Shown: piece by piece, positions 13,738-20,275 of the stretch
Layout of the letters: the number at the start of each line of letters is the position of its first letter
Numbering within the stretch: the stretch's first letter is position 1
Origin: Candidatus Palauibacter soopunensis
Lineage (GTDB): Bacteria > Gemmatimonadota > Gemmatimonadetes > Palauibacterales > Palauibacteraceae
Assembly (NCBI RefSeq): GCF_947581735.1
Contig: NZ_CANPVT010000024.1
Span: 1-52,242, forward strand
DNA: 52,242 nucleotides
Direction: 5' to 3'
Notes under the pieces: model-generated
Told to the model about the DNA's origin: nothing
The model's input: only the letters and a program-made list of their open reading frames with translations
Databases searched by the model: none
Made by a program: the position numbers and the translations under genes

Positions 13738-14943
13738 CTACTTCGTCCAGATCATGACGGCGCCGCAGCGGGAGTCGGGCCCGCCGAACTCGGCGGGGAG
13801 CGACGCGGCGCCCGTGTACACTTCGATCCCGGCGATCTCCGTCGGGAGGACGAGGTCGTTGATGGATTCCCGGGGCTGCGTTTGGCCGAAAGGTCCCCCC
13901 GCTGTGAGGCTCCAGCGCTCACTGCTCCCGCGGATCGCGAGGATGCCGTCGAGGTAGATGTTCAGCTTGCAGCCCTGGTCCGAGAACCCTCGTGAGTGCG
14001 TCGTGCTGTAGAGCTTACAGCCGTGCCCCCACACGTCGCAGTTCGCGAGCCGCACGCCGGGAGCGTCCGCGATCATGTGCGTGATACGGGAAGGGTTGCG
14101 GCGCTCGATGTCCTCGGCCGTGAAGAACTCGCCGCCTCCCAGCAACTCGCCCCAATACCTGCGTTCATAGAACCCCTTGATCTCCAGGCGCCTGGGTCTC
14201 GTGGCCGTGGCGACGATGGGTTCAAGCTCGACGGGGTCCGGCGGGAGGCTCACCTCGACCTGGGTCGTGTGGCCCAGGGTCACGGTCACTGGGTGCGCCA
14301 GGGGGGCGTATCCGATGTGACGCACCGACAGTTCGTATTCGCCGATGGGCAGCCCGCTGAAGATGAACCGGCCCCTTCGGTTGGTCTGGACTTCCTGCGC
14401 CCGCCCCGCGACTGAGACGGCGGCCGCCACGACAGGCTGGTCAGTCCGGGCGTCGCTTATTTCGCCGATGATGCGTCCCGTCCGCGTCTCTCCGAACAGG
14501 AGCCCGAGTTCCAATTCGTGCGCCGCGCCCGCTTCGAGAGCGACGGTCGCCTCCTCGCTGGAAGCGTCGCCGAACTCCGCCCACAACGTGGCCTGTCCCG
14601 CGTCCCGGGGCACGCAGAGGAAGAGCCGCCCCTCCGCATCCGCCTCCTCGCGCACGGGTCGGCGGACCGCATCCGTCCAGCGCAGCACGACCGTGGCGCC
14701 GGGAATCGCAATCAGCCCCGACTCGTCGGTCACCGCGACGGCAAGCGAGGCCCGCCCGCCGCAGCCGGTGGCTTCCGGCAGCGCCTGCGCCTGCGGAACC
14801 TGCCATGCGGCGGCGTCGTCGCTCGTGGCGAAGAGAGTGGCGAGGAGAAGAGAGAGGATGAGAGCCGCCCGGTGAAGCGCGAAGGAGGGCAACGGAGCGG
14901 CGCAGGAGCGGGGAGTCCGAGACCGTCCTCGCAGGTCGTGCAT
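13738..14943 (-). CDS. Carboxypeptidase-regulatory-like protein with TonB plug, no barrel
   Basis: This encodes 401 residues. After an N-terminal signal segment (ending about DDAAAWQ), residues 60-150 form an Ig-like domain. A CarboxypepD_reg-like domain follows (about 155-250; GRIIGEISDARTDQPVVAA to VEVSLPPDP), and the rest matches the plug of TonB-dependent receptors (GFYERRYWGELLGGGEFFTAEDIERR, NIYLDGI, IAGIEVYTGAASLPAEFGG). It stops at MIWTK, where a receptor would begin its barrel. Four cysteines (LANC, GCKLY, GCKLN, RCGAV) are conserved in the neighbouring paralogue. GGGAGGGAGAAGG precedes the ATG. Probably periplasmic or outer-membrane associated; function unknown. Confidence 0.8.
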   Translation of the reverse strand: MHDLRGRSRTPRSCAAPLPSFALHRAALILSLLLATLFATSDDAAAWQVPQAQALPEATGCGGRASLAVAVTDESGLIAIPGATVVLRWTDAVRRPVREEADAEGRLFLCVPRDAGQATLWAEFGDASSEEATVALEAGAAHELELGLLFGETRTGRIIGEISDARTDQPVVAAAVSVAGRAQEVQTNRRGRFIFSGLPIGEYELSVRHIGYAPLAHPVTVTLGHTTQVEVSLPPDPVELEPIVATATRPRRLEIKGFYERRYWGELLGGGEFFTAEDIERRNPSRITHMIADAPGVRLANCDVWGHGCKLYSTTHSRGFSDQGCKLNIYLDGILAIRGSSERWSLTAGGPFGQTQPRESINDLVLPTEIAGIEVYTGAASLPAEFGGPDSRCGAVMIWTK

Positions 14944-15041
14944 GGGCCTTCTCCCTCCCCCGGCGGGGCGCGCGGATGGAGCTACGTTCTCAACCTGTCA
15001 TATGCGCGGAGCGCACGAAAGTTCACGCGCTACTTCGCCCG

Positions 15042-16151
15042 CTACTTCGTCCAGATCACGACGGCGCCGCAGCGGGCGTCGGAGCCGGAGAACTCCGCCG
15101 GGAGCGACGCCGCGCCCCGGTAGATCTCGATGCCGGCGATCTCGATGGGCAGGACGAAATCGTTGATCGATTCGGGCGGGCGAACCCAGCGTGCCTCGCT
15201 CTCACGAATCACGAGGTTGCCGTCCAGATACACGTTCATGAGACACCCGCCGGACGCGAACCCCGTCGACCCCCTGGAGCTGTACAGCTTGCAGCCGTAC
15301 CCGCGGAGCGTGCAGTTCGCGAGTCGGACCCCGGGTGCATCCGCGATCATGTGCGTGATTCGCACGGGGTTTCGGCGCTCGATGTCTTCGGCCGTGAAGA
15401 AGGTGCCGCCGGCGACCTGCTCTCCCCAGTACTTGCGTTCGTAGAACCCCTTGATCTCCAGGCGTCGCGGCCTCGTCGCCGTGGCCACGAGCGGCTCGAG
15501 TTCCACCGGGTCCGGCGACAGACGCGCGTCGACCTCGGTCGTGTGGCCGCGGGTCACGGTCACCGAGTGCGTCAGCGGCGAGAATCCGATGTGCCGGAAC
15601 GAGAGTTCGTGCTCGCCGACGGGCAGCCCGCTGAGCACGAACCGGCCCGTCCGGTTGCTCTGCACGACGGCCGCGCGGCTCCCGACCGAAATCTCGGCCG
15701 CAACCACGGGCCGGTGGGTCCGGGCATCGCGCACCTGGCCGACCACGCGGCCCGTCGTCGTCTCTCCGAACAGGAGTCCGAGTTGGACCTCATGTGCCGC
15801 CCCCGGTTCGAGGGCAACCACGGTCTCCTCGCTGGAAGCGTCGCCGAACTCCGCCCACAGCGTAGCTTGTCCCGCGTCCGTGGGTACACAGAGGATGAGC
15901 CGCCCCTCGCCATCCGCCTCCTCGCGCACGGGCTGGCGGACCGCGTCCGTCCAGCGCAGGACGACCGTGGCGCCGGGAATCGCAATCAGCCCCGAATCGT
16001 CGGTCACGGTAATCGCCAGTGAGGCCCGCCCGCCGCATTCTCCGCCCTGCGATGGCGCGGCCTGAAATGCAGCGACTGGATCGGCACCGAAGGCCAGGAA
16101 TACCGCTATCGAGGTAGCGATCAGGAGCGAGCGACGGGTCGTCGGCGGCAT
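15042..16151 (-). CDS. Tandem paralogue: regulatory-like domains plus TonB plug, no barrel
   Basis: This encodes 369 residues from the ATG of MPPTTRRSLLIATSIAV, chosen because it begins a signal peptide and has GAGGAAG just upstream. The frame extends 28 codons further but lacks a signal there. Domain order and sequence closely follow the gene at 13738-14943 (SLAITVTDDSGLIAIPGATV, GFYERKYWGEQVAGGTFFTAEDIERR, IAGIEIYRGAASLPAEFSG, VIWTK). The four cysteines are conserved. The two genes are a tandem duplication separated by 98 bp. A third ECF-type promoter match lies about 55 nt upstream of the start. Confidence 0.8.
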   Translation of the reverse strand: MPPTTRRSLLIATSIAVFLAFGADPVAAFQAAPSQGGECGGRASLAITVTDDSGLIAIPGATVVLRWTDAVRQPVREEADGEGRLILCVPTDAGQATLWAEFGDASSEETVVALEPGAAHEVQLGLLFGETTTGRVVGQVRDARTHRPVVAAEISVGSRAAVVQSNRTGRFVLSGLPVGEHELSFRHIGFSPLTHSVTVTRGHTTEVDARLSPDPVELEPLVATATRPRRLEIKGFYERKYWGEQVAGGTFFTAEDIERRNPVRITHMIADAPGVRLANCTLRGYGCKLYSSRGSTGFASGGCLMNVYLDGNLVIRESEARWVRPPESINDFVLPIEIAGIEIYRGAASLPAEFSGSDARCGAVVIWTK

Positions 16152-16206
16152 GGTCTTCCTCTCTCTGTCCCGCGTTACACCGACCGAAGCGGATGCCTCC
16201 ATCCTT

Positions 16207-16236
16207 GTTGATGGCGCCAGCGCGCAAAACGTCACA
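16207..16236 (-). promoter_or_regulatory. Degenerate ECF-type promoter upstream of the second plug gene
   Basis: TGTGACGTTTTGCG (from 16236) and CCATCAAC (16214-16207) match the two ECF-type promoters at 13.2 and 13.6 kb in layout, with the same 22-nt distance and several substitutions. It lies directly after the DctM stop and about 55 nt before the plug gene start. Confidence 0.35.
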
Positions 16237-17520
16237 TCAGTGGTAGAAGACGTTCACGAGGGCGAGGGGGATCGCGGGGACGTACGTCACGAGGAGGAGG
16301 ACGGCGACGAGGACGGCGACGAAGCGGACGTTGACCTTGCTCACCTCCCAGATGTCCGCCTTGGCGACGGAGCAGGCGGTCACGAGCACGCTCGCCACCG
16401 GCGGCGTCTGCTGGCCGATGCCCAGGTTGAGGGTGACGATGAGGCCGAAGTGGACCGGGTCGATGCCCGCCGCGCGCACGAGCGGCATCACGATGGGGAC
16501 GACGAGGATGATCGCCGCTGCCGAGTGCAGGAAGAGGCCGATGACGAGGAAGAAGACGTTGAGCAGCGCGAGGATGAGCCACTTGTTCTCCGTGAGCCCC
16601 ATGATCCCGGCCGCGACCTGCTGCGGGAGCCGCTGTTCCGTGAGGTAGTCGCCGAGCAGGGCGGAGGTCGCGACGAGGAGCATGACGACGGCGGTCTGCA
16701 CGCCGCCCTCGAGCATCGCCTCGCGCAGGTGGGCGAGGTCGAGTTCGCGGTAGATGAGCCCGCCCACGACGAGCGATGCGACGACGGCGAGCCCCGCCCC
16801 CTCGGTCGCCGTCACCCAGCCGCTGAAGATCCCGCCGAGGATGATCGCGGGCAGGAGGAGCGCCCAGCCCGCCTCGCGCGCGGTCGTCCACACGCGGCGG
16901 AGCTCGAACCGTCCCTCCACTGGGAAGTCGTGGCGGCGGGCGTAGAGCCAGGCCACGAACATCAGAAGCAGGCCGCCGAGCACCCCGGGCACGATGCCGG
17001 CGACGAACAGCTCGACGACCGACGCCTCGGCCATGACGCCGTACAGGATCATGGGGATGGACGGGGGGATGATGACGGCGAGCGTGGCCGACGAGGACGT
17101 CACGGCCGCGGCGAAGGGCGTCCGGTAGCCGCGTTTCTTCATGGCGGGGATGAGGATGGAGCCGAGCGCGGCGACATCGGCCACGGCGGAGCCCGAGATC
17201 TCCGCGAAGAAGAGCGAGGCGGAGATGCCGACCATCGCGAGGCCGCCGCGGATGAACCCGACGATCGCGGAGGCGAAGGCGATGAGCCGGCGCGAGATCC
17301 CGGTCGCGTTCATGATCGCGCCGGCGAGGATGAAGAGCGGGATCGCGATGAGCGGGAACGAGGTCGCCCCGTCGAACAGCACGAGGCCGGCGTTGGGGAG
17401 CATGGCGACGCCGCCTGAGGCGAGCATGGCGACGAGCGCAACGATGCCGAGCGCGACCGCGATGGGGACGCCGACGGCGATGAGAAGGAGCAGACCGAGG
17501 AAGAGAACGAGGAGCGTCAC
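16237..17520 (-). CDS. dctM: TRAP transporter large permease (DctM)
   Basis: This encodes 427 residues, the usual DctM length. The GTG start overlaps the DctQ stop (GTGA). It has about twelve hydrophobic helices with family signatures (LILAGAIMNATGISRRLIAFA, SSSATLAVIIPPSIPMILYGV, ATEGAGLAVVASLVVGG, TLNLGIGQQTPPVASVL). It is the sodium-coupled transport channel of a tripartite ATP-independent periplasmic uptake system in the inner membrane (family knowledge). It is the last gene of the operon aminotransferase-DctP-DctQ-DctM. Confidence 0.93.
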   Translation of the reverse strand: MTLLVLFLGLLLLIAVGVPIAVALGIVALVAMLASGGVAMLPNAGLVLFDGATSFPLIAIPLFILAGAIMNATGISRRLIAFASAIVGFIRGGLAMVGISASLFFAEISGSAVADVAALGSILIPAMKKRGYRTPFAAAVTSSSATLAVIIPPSIPMILYGVMAEASVVELFVAGIVPGVLGGLLLMFVAWLYARRHDFPVEGRFELRRVWTTAREAGWALLLPAIILGGIFSGWVTATEGAGLAVVASLVVGGLIYRELDLAHLREAMLEGGVQTAVVMLLVATSALLGDYLTEQRLPQQVAAGIMGLTENKWLILALLNVFFLVIGLFLHSAAAIILVVPIVMPLVRAAGIDPVHFGLIVTLNLGIGQQTPPVASVLVTACSVAKADIWEVSKVNVRFVAVLVAVLLLVTYVPAIPLALVNVFYH

Positions 17521-17984
17521 GGCTCCTCCTCCGGGGAAAGGGCGTCCCTCAGCCCCAGAAGTTGCGCGACGATGAAGAGGACGGCCCCGATCGGGATCAC
17601 GGACTGCGCCAGCGCCGCGGGGACGGAGGGCAGGCTCACGAGCGTCGTCCCCTCGAGCACGCGGACGACCTGCCAGCCCGCCCACGCGACCGCGGCGAAG
17701 AAGGCGATGATGGCGCCCTCGGCCGCGAGCACGACGGCGACCCGCGCGCGCCCCGTCAGGCGCTGGGCCAGCGTGGGCACGCCGATGTGCGCCCGGCGCA
17801 GCGCGGCGAGCGCGGCCCCGTAGTAGGTGAGCCACGCGAGGAGGATCGACGCGACCTCGTCGTACCACACGAGCGCCGCCCCCGCCTTCCGGAACCCGAC
17901 GCCCACGACGACGACGATCGCCAGCGCCGCGAGCAGGACGAGCACCGCCCCCTCGAGGAAGCGTCGGACGCCCGTCCTCAGCAT
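17517..17984 (-). CDS. dctQ: TRAP transporter small permease (DctQ)
   Basis: This encodes 155 residues with four membrane helices and the DctQ-like segment WYDEVASILLAWLTYYGAALAALRRAHI. It ends LRDALSPEEEP. Its stop overlaps the DctM start. It starts 28 bp after the DctP stop. It partners DctM in the membrane part of the transporter. Confidence 0.88.
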   Translation of the reverse strand: MLRTGVRRFLEGAVLVLLAALAIVVVVGVGFRKAGAALVWYDEVASILLAWLTYYGAALAALRRAHIGVPTLAQRLTGRARVAVVLAAEGAIIAFFAAVAWAGWQVVRVLEGTTLVSLPSVPAALAQSVIPIGAVLFIVAQLLGLRDALSPEEEP

Positions 17985-18012
17985 GCGAACGGCGACCCGG
18001 CGGTCGGGCCGG

Positions 18013-19050
18013 TTATGAGCCCGCCTCCGCCGACCCAGCCTCCGGAGCGGCCGCGGCCCGCGCCCGATCGATGAGGGACTGTCCGCCTTCGACCGTCGCC
18101 GCGAACTCGTCGTACACGGGCTCGCTGGCGGACTCGAAGCGCGCCGGATCCGCCGTGTTGATCTCCATCTCCGTGGCCTCGAGCTCGGCGAGCAACTCCT
18201 CGTCCATGCGCGCGGCCGTCTCGTACACGAACGCCTGCATCTCCCGCGCGATCGCCTCCACCTCGGCGCGCACGTCCTCCGGGTGACGCTCCCAGCGCCC
18301 GGCGCCCGTCGTGACGAAGGCGGGGCTGTACACGTGTCCCGTGAGGGAGAGGTAGTCCTGCACCTCGTGTAGCTTGGAACTCGTCACCTGAGTGAGCGGG
18401 TTCTCCTGTCCGTCCATCACCCCCGTCTGGAGCGCGACGAAGACCTCCGAGAACGGCATCGGCGTCGGGTTCGCGCCCAGCGCCTGGAAGAGCTTCACAC
18501 GCCACACGCCGCGCGGCGTCCGCAGCTTGATCCCGTCCAGGTCCTCCGGCCCGTGGATGGGCCGGCGGGAGTTGGTGATGTGACGGAATCCGTTCTCCCA
18601 CACCGCGAGGACCCGGTAACCGGCCTCCTCCGCGCGGGGGGCGAGGTCGGGCCACACCACGGCCTCCTCGATCCGCTTCATGTGCTCGCGGTCTTGGACG
18701 AGGTACGGCATCTCGAACAGCCCGAACGCGTCGACCATCGAAGACATGATCGTGGAGGGGATGGACATGTCGAGCGTGCCGAGCCGCAGCCGCTGCAGCA
18801 TCGCGTCGTCGCCGCCGAGCTGGCTCGCGCCGTAGACGTGGAGTTCGGCCCGGCCGGCGAGCCGTTCGTTCACGCGGCGCGCGAACTCGCTGGCCGTCAC
18901 GTCGTAGAGCGAGCCGGGGGAGCCGACGTGGCCCAGGGAGAGTTCGACGACCCCCGCTTCCCCGCCCTCTCCTCCGCACCCGAAGCCGGTGAGCGCCGCG
19001 GCGACCGACGCGACGGCGAGCAGCGGAGTCCGTCCCGCGGGCCGCTTCAT
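18013..19050 (-). CDS. dctP: TRAP transporter solute-binding protein (DctP)
   Basis: This encodes 345 residues. The N-terminal signal (MKRPAGRTPLLAVASVAAAL) leads to Cys25 (TGFGCGGEG), suggesting a lipoprotein. The binding-protein fold shows LSLGHVGSPGSLYDVTASEFA, GASQLGGDDAMLQRLRLGTLDM and the substrate-clamp region IKLRTPRGVWRVKLFQALGANPTPM with the Arg that usually contacts the carboxylate, then GVMDGQENPLTQV. The ligand is therefore likely an organic acid. The ATG overlaps the aminotransferase stop (ATGA), tying substrate uptake to that enzyme. Confidence 0.9.
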   Translation of the reverse strand: MKRPAGRTPLLAVASVAAALTGFGCGGEGGEAGVVELSLGHVGSPGSLYDVTASEFARRVNERLAGRAELHVYGASQLGGDDAMLQRLRLGTLDMSIPSTIMSSMVDAFGLFEMPYLVQDREHMKRIEEAVVWPDLAPRAEEAGYRVLAVWENGFRHITNSRRPIHGPEDLDGIKLRTPRGVWRVKLFQALGANPTPMPFSEVFVALQTGVMDGQENPLTQVTSSKLHEVQDYLSLTGHVYSPAFVTTGAGRWERHPEDVRAEVEAIAREMQAFVYETAARMDEELLAELEATEMEINTADPARFESASEPVYDEFAATVEGGQSLIDRARAAAAPEAGSAEAGS

Positions 19051-20225
19051 GCCCGGGCCAGGAAGTCGGCGGCGGCCGCCAGGCCGCCGGGTTCGTGCGC
19101 GATTCCGCTCAGCTTCAGTCCCATCTCCACCCCGGCCAGCGCTCCCATCAGCGTGAGTTCGTTGAGGTCCCCGAGGTGCCCGATCCGGAACACCTTCCCC
19201 CTGAGGGGCCCGAGACCCGTCCCCAGCGACATGTCGAAGCGTTCGAGCACGGCGAGACGGAACGCATCGGCGTCCTCGCCGTCTCCCACCATCACGGTCG
19301 TCCCGGCGCTCGACACCGCCGTCGGATCCTGACAGTAGTTGCGCAGACCCCAGGCGGCGACGGCCCGGCGCGTGGCCTCCGCGTGGCGGGCGTGGCGGGC
19401 GAAGGTGGCGTCGGCCCCTTCTTCCCGCAGCATCGCGAGCGACGCCTCGAGTCCGTAGAAGAGCGTCGTGGGCGGGGTGTAGGGAAAGTAGCCGCCCTCG
19501 TTGTCGCTCAACATCGCCGTCCAGTCGAAGTAGGCGCGCGGCGTCCCGGGGCCGGCGCGGTGGCGGGCGAGCGCCTTCTCGCTCACGGCGCAGAACCCGA
19601 GGCCCGGCGGGAGCATCAAGCCCTTCTGGGAGCCGCAGACGGTGACGTCCACGCCCCACTCGGCCTGCCGGAATGGCGTGGCGGCGAGGGAGGAGACGGC
19701 GTCGACCATGAGGAGGGCGGGATGGCCGGCTTCGTCGAGCGCCCTCCGCACGGCGGCAATGTCGCTCGTGACACCCGTGGAGGTCTCGTTGTGGACGATG
19801 AGCACGGCCTGGATGGCTCGCTCTCCGTCCTCCACATCCTCCGCCAGACGCGCGGCGATGCGGGCGGGGTCCGCCGGTCGCCGCCAGTCTCCGGCCAGGA
19901 CCTCGACGTCGAACCCGAGGTCGTGGGCGAAGTCTCCCCACTTCGAAGCGAAGAAGCCGTTGTTCCAGAGGAGGACCCGGTCGCCGGGGGAGAGCGCGTT
20001 CACGAGGGCGGTCTCCCAGCAGCCGCTGGCGGAGGAGGGAAAGATGAAGACGTGTGCGGGGTCTCCGAACACCCATTTCAACCCGTCGAACAGTCCGAGC
20101 ACCATCTCCCCGAACTCGGGTCCGCGGTGGTCGATGACGGAGCGGTTCATGGCCCGGAAGACGCGCTCGGGCACGGGGGTCGGGCCCGGAAGCTGGAGGA
20201 AGTGTCTGCCGCTGCGGTAGGTCAA
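19047..20225 (-). CDS. Serine/alanine--glyoxylate aminotransferase (class V PLP enzyme)
   Basis: This encodes 392 residues from TTG 20225, chosen because this family begins (M)TYRSGRHFLQ-PGPTPVP. The frame extends to 20288 from another TTG. Signatures are NRSVIDHRGPEFGEM, HNETSTGV, LLMVDAVSSLAATPF, and the PLP lysine in CGSQKGLMLPPG. The expected reaction is transfer of an amino group from serine or alanine to glyoxylate, giving glycine. It is coupled to the TRAP transporter and divergent from a 2-hydroxyacid dehydrogenase, fitting a pathway hydroxy acid to glyoxylate to glycine (inference). Confidence 0.88.
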   Translation of the reverse strand: MTYRSGRHFLQLPGPTPVPERVFRAMNRSVIDHRGPEFGEMVLGLFDGLKWVFGDPAHVFIFPSSASGCWETALVNALSPGDRVLLWNNGFFASKWGDFAHDLGFDVEVLAGDWRRPADPARIAARLAEDVEDGERAIQAVLIVHNETSTGVTSDIAAVRRALDEAGHPALLMVDAVSSLAATPFRQAEWGVDVTVCGSQKGLMLPPGLGFCAVSEKALARHRAGPGTPRAYFDWTAMLSDNEGGYFPYTPPTTLFYGLEASLAMLREEGADATFARHARHAEATRRAVAAWGLRNYCQDPTAVSSAGTTVMVGDGEDADAFRLAVLERFDMSLGTGLGPLRGKVFRIGHLGDLNELTLMGALAGVEMGLKLSGIAHEPGGLAAAADFLARA

Positions 20226-20275
20226 GGGTGGCTCGCTCTTGTCAGGTCGGGGCTTCCGCCGATACAACTTGGCTC

